Origin: Methylaequor sp045563055
GTDB lineage: Bacteria > Pseudomonadota > Alphaproteobacteria > Methylaequorales > Methylaequoraceae
Assembly (NCBI GenBank): GCA_045563055.1
Contig: JBJKUR010000012.1
Location: 112,872 to 176,871, forward strand
Direction of reading: 5' to 3'
Length of the DNA: 64,000 nt
This document shows, one piece after another, positions 45,231 through 54,054 of the stretch (its first letter is position 1; each line of letters opens with the position of its first letter). The translations under genes and the position numbers were made by a program. The notes below the pieces were generated by a model. The model saw only the letters and a list, made by a program, of their open reading frames with translations. It was not told the origin of the DNA and made no database searches.

Positions 45231-45296
45231 AAAAAACTGAATTTGATTAAATAATTAATTATTAATAAGATAAAGTCTAACAAATAAATTAAAAAA

Positions 45297-46223
45297 TTGA
45301 CAAATACTATATTAGCAGCAATTGATATTGGAAGTCATAACTGTAGATTGACAATTGTAAAAATACGAAAACAACGTTCGAAAGTTATTCATAATTTCTC
45401 TTATGGAACTAACTTGATAAAAAATCTCTCTTACAACAATGAATTTGACGATAAGAATATAAAAAAAACAATGCAATGTTTACAAAGATTTTCAAAGAAA
45501 TTGATTGAATTTGAGGTTAAAAAATATCGTTGTATAGCAACGGAAGCATGTCGACAAGTAATTAATCCGGAGTTTTTTGTTAACAGAGTAAAAGAACTAA
45601 CTGGAATTTCTGTGGAAATTATTTCTTCGTATGAGGAAGCAAAACTATCCTTAAAGAGTTGTACAAACTATATTAATAAGGATAATAATGAAGGTATCAT
45701 TTTTGATATCGGCGGTGGCAGCACAGAATTAACTTACTTTAATTTAGAAGAACAAGAATTTAAAACTAGATCTTTATCCTATGGGGTAATCAACCGTTCT
45801 GAAAAAATTCAAATTTATGGAGAAGAATTTGTGAAAAAAGAAATAAATAACCATTTTTTGTCATTTAAAAATAACGAGTTAAAAAATGTGAAAAAAGAAC
45901 TATATGCTATAGGTTCTTGTAGTACAGCAACAACCTTGTGTGCCATTTTTCAAAATCTTAAACGCTTTGATATAAAAATGATTGAAGGTTTTTCAATGAA
46001 ACCCTTCGAAATGATGAAAATTGCAGAAAGCATTATTAGAATGGATAAAGAGAAGTTAAAAATGATGCCTTGCGTTGGGTCTCGTTATAACCTTTTACTC
46101 AATGGAACATTAATTTTAATAGAAATATTAAAAACAATTCTCATTAGAGATCTTATTGTCACTCAAAAAGGATTAAGAGACGGAATCTTAAATGATTTGA
46201 TTTTACAATATGAAAAAAATTAG
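45297..46223 (+). CDS. ppx: Exopolyphosphatase / ppGpp phosphohydrolase family (Ppx/GppA)
   Basis: ASKHA-fold phosphatase with the two glycine-rich phosphate loops 'LAAIDIGSHNCRLTI' (residues 6-20) and 'IIFDIGGGSTELTYF' (about 138-152). At 308 aa it has only the two N-terminal domains, without the HD-like C-terminal part. It may hydrolyse polyphosphate or pppGpp. The likely start is TTG 45297, as no ATG precedes the first motif. The following gene starts inside its end by 14 bases. The ppx-rlmE-guaB order is common in alphaproteobacteria. Confidence 0.88.
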   Translation: MTNTILAAIDIGSHNCRLTIVKIRKQRSKVIHNFSYGTNLIKNLSYNNEFDDKNIKKTMQCLQRFSKKLIEFEVKKYRCIATEACRQVINPEFFVNRVKELTGISVEIISSYEEAKLSLKSCTNYINKDNNEGIIFDIGGGSTELTYFNLEEQEFKTRSLSYGVINRSEKIQIYGEEFVKKEINNHFLSFKNNELKNVKKELYAIGSCSTATTLCAIFQNLKRFDIKMIEGFSMKPFEMMKIAESIIRMDKEKLKMMPCVGSRYNLLLNGTLILIEILKTILIRDLIVTQKGLRDGILNDLILQYEKN

Positions 46224-46842
46224 AATTAAAAAGTCAAAGAGTGAAAAAAGTAAGAAGTGGTTAGAGCGTCATTTTAATGATTATTATTTTAATAAATCAA
46301 AACAAGAAGGTTTTAGATCAAGATCATCATATAAACTCATTGAGATTGAAAAAAAATTTAGAGTTTTCTCTAATTGTAAGAATGTTTTAGATCTTGGCTG
46401 TGCCCCAGGTGGATGGCTTCAAGTTGCAAGAATCTTTTCTCCAAATAATGCAATTATAATGGGAATTGATAGATTAAAAATAGAAAAAATAGATGGTGTT
46501 GAATTTATTGAAAAAGATATATTTGATAATCAATTAGAAAAAATATTACAAGATTATTTCAAAGATAAAATTGATGTTCTTCTTAGTGATATGTCTCCAA
46601 ATTCATCTGGTAATAAAAGTATTGATCATTTAAGAATAATTTCTTTAGTAGAGAGAGTCTTGGAGCTTTCAAAAGTTATCCTTAAACCAAAAGGTTTTTT
46701 GATTTCAAAAATATTTCAGGGTGGGGCTCAAGGAGAGCTAATTAAGCAAATGCAATCTGACTTAAACTCGATAAAATATTTCAAACCAAAAGCATCAAGA
46801 AAAGAATCTTCAGAGACATATTTGGTTGCCAAAAAAAATTAA
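46210..46842 (+). CDS. rlmE: 23S rRNA (uridine-2552 2'-O)-methyltransferase
   Basis: FtsJ/RrmJ-type methyltransferase acting on the 50S subunit. The SAM motif is 'VLDLGCAPGGWLQVA' (about residues 57-71). The catalytic lysine comes first in 'GFRSRSSYKL', and the Asp is in 'DVLLSDMSPNSSG'. Length 210 aa is normal. The lysine-rich N-terminus (residues 1-18) fits RNA binding. ATG 46210 overlaps ppx by 14 bases. Confidence 0.95.
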   Translation: MKKIRIKKSKSEKSKKWLERHFNDYYFNKSKQEGFRSRSSYKLIEIEKKFRVFSNCKNVLDLGCAPGGWLQVARIFSPNNAIIMGIDRLKIEKIDGVEFIEKDIFDNQLEKILQDYFKDKIDVLLSDMSPNSSGNKSIDHLRIISLVERVLELSKVILKPKGFLISKIFQGGAQGELIKQMQSDLNSIKYFKPKASRKESSETYLVAKKN

Positions 46843-46884
46843 TTATTTTGTTTAAAAATTTTGTAGATTAGATTAAATTATTTT

Positions 46885-48354
46885 ATGAAGAATTTAATTG
46901 AGGCTCTAACATTTGATGACGTTCTTATCGTTCCTTCAAAGTCTTCTGTAAAGCCTTCAGAATCAAATATTTCCTCAAATCTTACTAAAAATATTAAGTT
47001 AAATATTCCAATCATCTCCGCTGCTATGGACACTGTAACTGAATCAAGCCTTGCTATAAAAATTGCACAAATGGGTGGTTTGGGAATTATTCATAAAAAC
47101 TTAGATTTTAACGAACAAGCTCTTGAAGTGTCCAAGGTAAAAAGATTCGAGTCTGGTATGGTTGTTAATCCAGTTACCATTAATCCCAATAGTTCGCTTA
47201 ATGATGCTTTAAGAATGAAAGAAAAATATAATATATCTGGGATACCTGTTGTTGAAAATAATTCTAAAAAGTTAGTTGGAATTCTTACAAATAGGGATAT
47301 CAGATTTGCAAAAAACCTTGATCAAAAAGTCAGTAGTTTAATGACTAAAGAAAATTTGATAACTGTATCTGAAAATATTTCAATGGATGAAGCGCAGAAG
47401 CTTTTACACAAACATAGAATCGAAAAACTATTAGTTGTTGATAAAGATTATATATGTGTTGGACTTATAACTGTAAAAGACATTGAAAAAGCAGAAAAAT
47501 TCCCCTTAGCATCTAAAGATAAATTTGGAAGACTATTAGTCGGAGCGGCAGTAGGGGTTGGTGATAAACAAGGAATTGAAAGAATACAATGTTTAGAATC
47601 AGCTGGTGTTGACATTATCGTTATTGATACAGCTCATGGTCATTCAAAAAATGTTATAGATACATTGAAAAAATCAAAAAAAAATTTTCCAACGTTACCC
47701 ATCATCGTTGGGAATATTGCTACCGCTGAGGCCGCTAAGGATTTAATTAAGGAAGGTGCAGACGCTTTAAAAGTTGGTATTGGTCCAGGATCAATTTGTA
47801 CTACAAGAGTTGTTGCTGGTGTAGGTGTTCCTCAACTTCATGCAATATCAGAAACATATAGGGTAGCTAAAAAAACTAATACACCAATTATATCTGACGG
47901 AGGTATCAAATACTCAGGTGATGTCGCAAAAGCAATAGCATTTGGTGCTGATATAGTAATGATAGGTTCATTATTTGCAGGAACAGATGAATCTCCTGGT
48001 GAAACCTTCCTATCAAACGGTAGAACTTATAAATCATACCGAGGTATGGGGTCAATTGCAGCTATGGGAAGAGGTTCAGCTGATAGATATTTTCAAGAAG
48101 AGATTATGAATGATGATAAGTTTGTTCCTGAAGGAGTAGAGGGAAGGGTCCCTTACAGGGGGACGGTTGTAAAAATTATTGAACAACTAATTGGAGGGTT
48201 AAAAGCTTCAATGGGCTATACGGGTAATAAAAATATTAGAGATTTTAAAGATAAAACAAAAATTCTAAAAATAACATCCGCAGGACTTAATGAAAGTCAT
48301 GTGCATAGTATTTCAATCACGAGAGAATCTCCAAATTATCAGCTTAATAAATGA
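46885..48354 (+). CDS. guaB: IMP dehydrogenase
   Basis: NAD-dependent oxidation of IMP to XMP, the rate-limiting step of GMP synthesis. The catalytic cysteine loop is 'GIGPGSICTTRVVAG', and a pair of CBS domains is inserted at about residues 93-205 ('MVVNPVTINPNSSLNDAL', 'NLITVSENISMDEAQKLL'). 'GRGSADRYFQ' belongs to the mobile flap. Length 489 aa. The stop overlaps the guaA start by 4 bases, so the two GMP steps are coupled. Confidence 0.98.
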   Translation: MKNLIEALTFDDVLIVPSKSSVKPSESNISSNLTKNIKLNIPIISAAMDTVTESSLAIKIAQMGGLGIIHKNLDFNEQALEVSKVKRFESGMVVNPVTINPNSSLNDALRMKEKYNISGIPVVENNSKKLVGILTNRDIRFAKNLDQKVSSLMTKENLITVSENISMDEAQKLLHKHRIEKLLVVDKDYICVGLITVKDIEKAEKFPLASKDKFGRLLVGAAVGVGDKQGIERIQCLESAGVDIIVIDTAHGHSKNVIDTLKKSKKNFPTLPIIVGNIATAEAAKDLIKEGADALKVGIGPGSICTTRVVAGVGVPQLHAISETYRVAKKTNTPIISDGGIKYSGDVAKAIAFGADIVMIGSLFAGTDESPGETFLSNGRTYKSYRGMGSIAAMGRGSADRYFQEEIMNDDKFVPEGVEGRVPYRGTVVKIIEQLIGGLKASMGYTGNKNIRDFKDKTKILKITSAGLNESHVHSISITRESPNYQLNK

Positions 48355-49898
48355 AAGAATCAATACTGATAGTTGATTTCGGTTCGCAAGTTACAAAGTT
48401 AATTGCCAGAAGAATTAGAGAGTTAGGTGTTTTTAGTCATATAATACCTTTTAGTGATATCTCCAAAAAAATACTGAAAGAAAAATTAATTAAAGGAATC
48501 ATTTTTTCGGGAGGTCCAAAGTCAGTTGATGAAAAAAAAGCACCGAAGATTTCTAAATTCATTTATGATGCTAATATTCCAATTTTAGGAATTTGCTATG
48601 GTTTGCAATTAATATCCAAACAATTTGGTGGGACAGTTATACCTTCTCATGATAGAGAATTTGGAAAAACCAGTCTTGAAATAAAAAAAAAATCTCCGCT
48701 TCTACAAAATGCTTTTTTAAAAAAAAATAATCAGGTATGGATGAGTCATTCAGATAAGGTGCAACAAATTCCAAATAATTTTGAAAAAATAGCATCGACT
48801 GAAAATTGTGAATTTGCCATAATACAAAATCTAAAAAAAAAAATATTTGGTGTTCAATTTCACCCTGAAGTAGTTCACACGATTGGTGGAGAAAAAATTA
48901 TTAATAACTTTGTTAAAAAAATATGTGGATGTAAAGCAGAATGGAACATGAAGTACTTCAAAAACAAAATTATAAATGATATTAAAAACAAAGTAGGAAA
49001 TGCAAAAGTCCTATGTGGTTTGTCAGGAGGTGTCGATTCAACCGTCACAGCTTTATTAATAAACTCTGCTATAGGTAAAAATATTATTTGTGTTTTTGTT
49101 GATACAGGTCTCATGAGAGAAGGTGAGAGAAAAGAGATAGAAAATCTTTTTAAAAAACATTTTAAAATAAAATTAAAAGTTATTAACGGGAGTAAATTAT
49201 TTTATGACAAACTCAAAGGTGTTAGTAATCCCGAAAGAAAAAGAAAAATCATTGGTAATCAATTCATAAAAATATTCGAGAAGTTTGCATTAACGCAGAA
49301 AAATATAAAATTTCTTGCACAAGGAACTTTGTATCCCGATGTTATTGAGTCTTTATCTAAAATTGGTTGCACGACAGTCACCATTAAATCTCATCATAAT
49401 GTTGGCGGTTTACCCAAAAAAATGAGTCTTAAATTATTAGAGCCCTTGAATGAATTGTTTAAGGATGAAGTGAGAAAGCTCGGGAAAGAACTAAATATAC
49501 CTGACTCTTTTACACAAAGACATCCATTTCCTGGACCAGGCCTAGCAATAAGATTGCTTGGGTCTATAGACAAAAAAAATATTGAAATATTAAGAAAAGC
49601 CGATGCAATTTTCATTAATTTAATTAAAGAAGAAGGTTTATATGATGAAATATGGCAGGCATTTTGTGTTCTGCTACCTGTGAATACTGTTGGTGTCATG
49701 GGTGATAACCGTACTTATGAAAAGATTTGTGTTTTAAGAGCAGTTACATCCGTTGACGGTATGACTGCTGAAGCATATCAATTTGATGATAAGTTTATTA
49801 AGAGATGCGCTAATGAAATAATTAATAAGGTACCTGGGATTAACAGGGTATGCTATGACTTTACGTCAAAACCGCCTGGAACAGTCGAGTTTGAATAG
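48351..49898 (+). CDS. guaA: GMP synthase (glutamine-hydrolysing)
   Basis: Converts XMP to GMP with glutamine as nitrogen donor. The N-terminal glutaminase domain has 'ILIVDFGSQVTKLIARRIRE', catalytic Cys in 'ILGICYGLQLIS' and His-Glu in 'VQFHPEVVHT'. The ATP-pyrophosphatase domain starts near residue 200 with 'LCGLSGGVDSTVTA', and the dimerisation domain ends in 'SKPPGTVEFE'. Length 515 aa is normal. Confidence 0.98.
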   Translation: MKESILIVDFGSQVTKLIARRIRELGVFSHIIPFSDISKKILKEKLIKGIIFSGGPKSVDEKKAPKISKFIYDANIPILGICYGLQLISKQFGGTVIPSHDREFGKTSLEIKKKSPLLQNAFLKKNNQVWMSHSDKVQQIPNNFEKIASTENCEFAIIQNLKKKIFGVQFHPEVVHTIGGEKIINNFVKKICGCKAEWNMKYFKNKIINDIKNKVGNAKVLCGLSGGVDSTVTALLINSAIGKNIICVFVDTGLMREGERKEIENLFKKHFKIKLKVINGSKLFYDKLKGVSNPERKRKIIGNQFIKIFEKFALTQKNIKFLAQGTLYPDVIESLSKIGCTTVTIKSHHNVGGLPKKMSLKLLEPLNELFKDEVRKLGKELNIPDSFTQRHPFPGPGLAIRLLGSIDKKNIEILRKADAIFINLIKEEGLYDEIWQAFCVLLPVNTVGVMGDNRTYEKICVLRAVTSVDGMTAEAYQFDDKFIKRCANEIINKVPGINRVCYDFTSKPPGTVEFE

Positions 49899-49915
49899 AT
49901 TATTATTAATTTCGA

Positions 49916-50749
49916 ATGGAAAAAAACTGTTTTATATGTGATGGAAAGGTAGTTAGAAATAATAATTTCTCGTTTAAGTGTTTAGACTGTAATTTTTATT
50001 TTTCCAATTTGAAACCAGGGTACGGGCAGGATGTTCATGGAATAGAAAGTCTTAGAAAGAAAAATTTTAAAAAAATTCTAGCAATAATTCTCAAATTAAA
50101 TAACAAACCAAAGATTTTAGAAGTTGGTTCAGGAGATGGTTTTTTTATAGATGAATGCATCAAATTAAAAGTTTCTATAGTTGGTTCAGAAGCATGTATG
50201 AATAGTCTTAATAAACTAAGAAATAAATTTGGAACAAAAATAAAATTAATTAAATTAATATTACCTGAAGTTTTAACAACTAAAACCAAAGATCAATTTG
50301 ATTTTATAATTTTTAATGATGTTTTTGAACACTTAAATAACCTTGATGATGTAATTGTTGAATTAAAAAAAATATTAAAAGATAATGGATCAATCATTGT
50401 TAACTTGCCATCATCTAATGGTATAATCTTTAAAATTTCAGAAGTTATGATGAGATATGGTTTTTCTAAATTCTATGACAGGTTATGGCAAAAAAATATG
50501 AACTCTCCTCATATTAGTTATTTTAACTATAGTAATTTGAACAAACTTTTTTTAAAGCATAATTTTACTAACACTCAATCTGGATACCTTGATACATTAG
50601 AACATAAAAGTTTCCATAGAATTAAAAATATCTTTGATAATCAATTCATTGTTACTTTATTATCAATTCTGTGTTTTTTTATAGCAACTATTCAAAAATT
50701 TCTCCCCAAAGATATAATTTTTAGTTTTTTTAAAATTAACAGACCATAA
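49916..50749 (+). CDS. SAM-dependent methyltransferase with N-terminal zinc ribbon
   Basis: 277 aa. A short zinc-ribbon-like start has 'CFICDG' and 'KCLDCNFYFSN' (residues 5-10 and 21-31). The class I methyltransferase domain begins at 'ILEVGSGDGFFIDECI' (about residues 63-78), with 'DFIIFNDVFEHLNNLDDVI' as motif II region and 'GSIIVNLPS' as motif III. The C-terminal hydrophobic stretch 'FIVTLLSILCFFIATIQ' (about residues 243-259) suggests membrane attachment. Such proteins occur in polysaccharide or nucleotide-sugar loci; the substrate is unknown. Codon use is typical of the window. Confidence 0.8.
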   Translation: MEKNCFICDGKVVRNNNFSFKCLDCNFYFSNLKPGYGQDVHGIESLRKKNFKKILAIILKLNNKPKILEVGSGDGFFIDECIKLKVSIVGSEACMNSLNKLRNKFGTKIKLIKLILPEVLTTKTKDQFDFIIFNDVFEHLNNLDDVIVELKKILKDNGSIIVNLPSSNGIIFKISEVMMRYGFSKFYDRLWQKNMNSPHISYFNYSNLNKLFLKHNFTNTQSGYLDTLEHKSFHRIKNIFDNQFIVTLLSILCFFIATIQKFLPKDIIFSFFKINRP

Positions 50750-50802
50750 TAAAATATGTTTATGGTTTAGAATATCACGTTTAAATTTTTACTTAATCAA
50801 AC

Positions 50803-51699
50803 CTAAATATTTTGATTCATAATATTTTCTATTACTTTGCTTGAAGAAAAATGTCCAAACTTGCATGCCAAATCAAAATTTGGTTCGATATAAATTTCAT
50901 TAATATTCATAGGAACCTCTTTAAAAAGTTGGGAAAACTTATTTTGTACAAAGAAGGCATTAGTTCCAGTATGAGAATTACAACAAACAAGCTTATAATC
51001 AAAACTTTCAAAAAGAATTTTAAAACTTTGAAGTGAAGCTCCATAATAATCATCTAGTTGCCAGTTATGAAATTGATCATATTTCATTATAAACTCGACA
51101 GGAGGAAAAAATTTTGAATTATATTCAACAATGAAAAGTTTAGGTTTTAAATTCTTTTTTAATATAGCCTCGCAGAAATGATAGTCATTTCCATCTAAGT
51201 CGAGCGAAATTACATCTAAATATTTAATGTTCTGTTTTTTCATACTTTCTTCACATATATTTGTAATGTTATCTAAAGTAATCCATTCCTTTGTATAGTT
51301 AAATTTATCATTTGATGAATTACTATCAAAAACCAAATCTTCAACACCTACCCAGAATCCTCTCCACCCCAGTGAAGCTAAAAGGAGAGTATTATTTTCC
51401 ATTCCATCACCCACACCAAATTCTGCATATGATCCTTTTTTAATTCCAAGTCTTTTAATGATCTCGTATGTTATTCCATCTTCATCTGTTTGTGAGAAAC
51501 ATTTCCTTCCAAATTTATTGAAAGGATTTGAACAATTGTTCTTTCTTTGAATATAAGTTTGTTTAACAACTAAGTCCTTTATGATAGTTAATAATTGGCT
51601 ATTTAGAAAGGTATGGTCGTTATTCTTCTTAGTTTCCTCGAGAATATTTTCAATTGTACCCGGTGCTATATCTTTATTAAATATTTTACTTTGATCCAT
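50803..51699 (-). CDS. FkbM-like methyltransferase-fold protein
   Basis: 298 aa, with a Rossmann-like centre: 'GSYAEFGVGDGMENNTLLL' (about residues 89-107), 'WVGVEDLVFDSNSS' and 'YLDVISLDLDGNDYHFCEAI', the last closely matching the 'iDfLkIDvEGxE' block of FkbM-type methyltransferases. 'KPKLFIVEYNSKFFPP' follows in the usual order. It probably methylates a sugar or other surface component; this is inference. A sigma-54-type motif (51727 to 51712 on the minus strand) sits so that transcription would begin 2 bases before the ATG. No ribosome binding site is seen. Confidence 0.7.
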   Translation of the reverse strand: MDQSKIFNKDIAPGTIENILEETKKNNDHTFLNSQLLTIIKDLVVKQTYIQRKNNCSNPFNKFGRKCFSQTDEDGITYEIIKRLGIKKGSYAEFGVGDGMENNTLLLASLGWRGFWVGVEDLVFDSNSSNDKFNYTKEWITLDNITNICEESMKKQNIKYLDVISLDLDGNDYHFCEAILKKNLKPKLFIVEYNSKFFPPVEFIMKYDQFHNWQLDDYYGASLQSFKILFESFDYKLVCCNSHTGTNAFFVQNKFSQLFKEVPMNINEIYIEPNFDLACKFGHFSSSKVIENIMNQNI

Positions 51700-51711
51700 A
51701 ATCTTACTATG

Positions 51712-51727
51712 AGCAATTCACATGCCA
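51712..51727 (-). promoter_or_regulatory. Candidate sigma-54 promoter of the FkbM-like gene
   Basis: Minus-strand TGGCATGTGAATTGCT. It has GG-N10-GC spacing and matches the consensus TGGCAyg-N4-TTGCw at all invariant bases. The ATG lies 14 bases downstream of the GC, so the predicted leader is 2 bases. Confidence 0.5.
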
Positions 51728-51748
51728 TATATTTCAAAACAGCAATTA

Positions 51749-52624
51749 TTATAAATTTAAAAGCTTTTTAGCTAAATTTACTAATTCTTGGTTAAAACCA
51801 TACATATGAGTATATTGAATCACTTGTTTGCCTATTAAATTTAATCTTTCTTTAAAAGTTGGCATTCTAATTGGATCGAGAAGTGGTTTATTAAAAGGAG
51901 AAACATCGGATCTCTGAAATTCAAATGCTAAACTTATTCTTGGACCAATTTCATGGTTTTTATTTGAAGTTGACCCCCAATGTACTACCCTTTGATTCCA
52001 TATTAGAATATCATTTGGCTCGGATGGTAGAGCTTGAATATCAGCAAGATTACCTGGAAAACCGAATTTTAGATCAGGTGGAATATGATCATGATAATGT
52101 AGATCTTTATTTGCAGGTAAAACATACATACAACTATTTTCTGGGGTAGCTTTTGTTAGAGGTATCCATAAAGTTAGAGACTGTGGAGAAAAGTCACTTG
52201 ATAAAGAAAGGGGTCTGTCTCTATGTGGTTTCCATCCCGACTCGCCAGGAGATACATACCAAGCCCAAAAATCTGGGAGTAATTTAAATTTATTCTCCAG
52301 TAAGGCTTTTAATATATTACTAATTCTTTGATGCATGATCCATGGCTGATCATATATAAAAATGAAAACAGGTGGCAATCCCATTTTAACAATTGAGGAA
52401 ATAGTTTGATTTATTTCTTCAGTAGGGTTTTCAGGATCAGGTTTTTTTAGGTGTAAAAATCCATCAACAATAATTCTCTTCTTAATATTTTTTATTTCAC
52501 TCTCTCCAATTCCTATTGGTTTTGATTTGTTTTTTTCTTCAATGCAAAGTTTGGGGGAAAATTGTTTCCAAAAACTTTTACTTAAAAACTCCTGGCGTGT
52601 TGGATCAAATACTTTTTTTAACAT
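51749..52624 (-). CDS. Phytanoyl-CoA dioxygenase (PhyH)-like oxygenase
   Basis: 291-aa protein of the Fe(II)/2-oxoglutarate oxygenase superfamily. The facial triad is visible: 'WKPHRDRPLSL' gives HxD, and the distal His is in 'QRVVHWGSTS', followed by the 2-oxoglutarate-binding Arg in 'GPRISLAFEFQR'. 'TLWIPLTKATPENSCMYVLP' is the conserved core strand region of PhyH proteins. Substrate is unknown; in surface-polymer loci such enzymes may hydroxylate a sugar or lipid. The ATG follows an AGGAG ribosome binding site and the gene is 14 bases after the TPR-glycosyltransferase, suggesting one operon. Confidence 0.78.
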   Translation of the reverse strand: MLKKVFDPTRQEFLSKSFWKQFSPKLCIEEKNKSKPIGIGESEIKNIKKRIIVDGFLHLKKPDPENPTEEINQTISSIVKMGLPPVFIFIYDQPWIMHQRISNILKALLENKFKLLPDFWAWYVSPGESGWKPHRDRPLSLSSDFSPQSLTLWIPLTKATPENSCMYVLPANKDLHYHDHIPPDLKFGFPGNLADIQALPSEPNDILIWNQRVVHWGSTSNKNHEIGPRISLAFEFQRSDVSPFNKPLLDPIRMPTFKERLNLIGKQVIQYTHMYGFNQELVNLAKKLLNL

Positions 52625-52638
52625 TTTTTCTCCTATAA

Positions 52639-53925
52639 TTATACCTTATGAAGGTTGTTTTGAATTTCATTCAGACAATATTCCCAGTCATTCAATTTCT
52701 GCTGTTTTATAATCTTTAGACTTGGATAGAGGCAACCATTAAATTTTCTATCCCATCTAGGGTCATGAACATATGATAATAATAACAATGTTTTTTTCCC
52801 TATTAATCCAGATAAATGAGCTAATGATGTGCAAACCGAAATAATTATATCCATCTTTGAAATCCATACACTGGTATCCTCAAAATCATTTAAATATTTT
52901 TCACAATTATAAAAATTCTTATTTTTAAAAAATAAACTTTTATCGAATTCTGGGGGTAATTTTTGTAACGAAAAGAAATTGATTTTATCATTCGAGATTA
53001 CTTTATTTAAAACTTCTATGTCAAATGATCTAAATGAATTTCTTGTTTGAGTGGATCGTCCACTCCATGCTATGCCAACATTAATCTTTTGGTGTGATAG
53101 TTTTTCTAATATTTTATTTTTTTTCACTTTATTTGTTATTTCACTTGCATTGATTTTTACAGCCTCCCTATGCAAGTTTTTCTTTTTAAATAGTAAAGGG
53201 AGACTCATGCTAAAGATTTTAAAATCAAAAATTTCTGCATCTTTTTCAATTATTTTTTTAATAATCTTAATATTTCTTAGATCCTTAACTTTAACTAATA
53301 GGTTGTATAATTTTTCATCCACTAAGTAACTAATTCTATAACCCAAAGAGGATAACTTTTTTAGATACAAACATGCCATTAATTGGTCTCCGAATCCTTG
53401 TTCTCCTATCACTAGTATTTTTAATTTATGTTCATAATCATTTAAAGATGTTAACTCTGTTAATTTCTCAAGTTTTAAATCTTTATGTAACAATAATGAT
53501 CTTTCTTTCTCTCTTTTCTCATAAAGTTCGAGCCCTTTTAAAACGTTTCCTAATTTTTGTTCTGTTAATGATAGATTCAATAATCCCCACTCTGAGTTGG
53601 GGGATATATCTAAAGTTTTTATAAAGAACATCTTGGCTTCTTCAAATAAACCTAGTTCAAAGTAATACAATCCAACCGCACATATTGCGTTTGGATTATC
53701 TGGTTTAATATCTAATGCTGTGTCGAAGCAAATTTTACACATTTTATAATCTTTGTTTTTTAAATGTGCATTTCCTAACTCTACCCATAAATTTGAATCG
53801 TTTGGGGCTTTAAGAATAACTTTGCTAAATAAATCTATACCACTAGACAAATTTCCATTTTGATAATGTCTGTACGGTTCACAATTAAGTATATCTGAGT
53901 ATTGTATTTCTTGTTGATTTACCAT
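52639..53925 (-). CDS. TPR protein with glycosyltransferase-like C-terminal domain
   Basis: 428 aa. Residues about 15-150 contain three to four tetratricopeptide repeats ('NLWVELGNAHLKNKDYKMC', 'NAICAVGLYYFELGLFEEA', 'EWGLLNLSLTEQKLGNVLKG'). From about residue 165 there is a GT-B-like domain: 'KILVIGEQGFGDQLMACLYL', 'NVGIAWSGRSTQTRNSFRSF' and 'MDIIISVCTSLAHLSGLIGK', which are the standard blocks of TPR-linked family 9/41-like glycosyltransferases. It may glycosylate proteins or build surface glycan; the target is not evident. It precedes the PhyH-like gene on the minus strand. Confidence 0.8.
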   Translation of the reverse strand: MVNQQEIQYSDILNCEPYRHYQNGNLSSGIDLFSKVILKAPNDSNLWVELGNAHLKNKDYKMCKICFDTALDIKPDNPNAICAVGLYYFELGLFEEAKMFFIKTLDISPNSEWGLLNLSLTEQKLGNVLKGLELYEKREKERSLLLHKDLKLEKLTELTSLNDYEHKLKILVIGEQGFGDQLMACLYLKKLSSLGYRISYLVDEKLYNLLVKVKDLRNIKIIKKIIEKDAEIFDFKIFSMSLPLLFKKKNLHREAVKINASEITNKVKKNKILEKLSHQKINVGIAWSGRSTQTRNSFRSFDIEVLNKVISNDKINFFSLQKLPPEFDKSLFFKNKNFYNCEKYLNDFEDTSVWISKMDIIISVCTSLAHLSGLIGKKTLLLLSYVHDPRWDRKFNGCLYPSLKIIKQQKLNDWEYCLNEIQNNLHKV

Positions 53926-54026
53926 TAATATTTATAATTTTACAATCTTATTTATAACTACTAATTACTTCAATTATTATGCCAATTAGTTTTCATTTAC
54001 CAAAATACTAAAATTTGAAGATTTTT

Positions 54027-54042
54027 TGGCATATTATTTGCT
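54027..54042 (+). promoter_or_regulatory. Candidate sigma-54 promoter of the FliB-like gene
   Basis: TGGCATATTATTTGCT with GG at 54028-54029 and GC at 54040-54041 (N10 between). Predicted start of transcription is near 54053, two bases before ATG 54055. This argues against the upstream TTG 54046 as the start codon. Confidence 0.5.
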
Positions 54043-54054
54043 CTTTTGACTCAA

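Noticed and set aside
54046..54054. TTG start for the FliB-like protein
   Set aside because: It would lie upstream of the predicted transcription start and adds only three residues that are not part of the family pattern.
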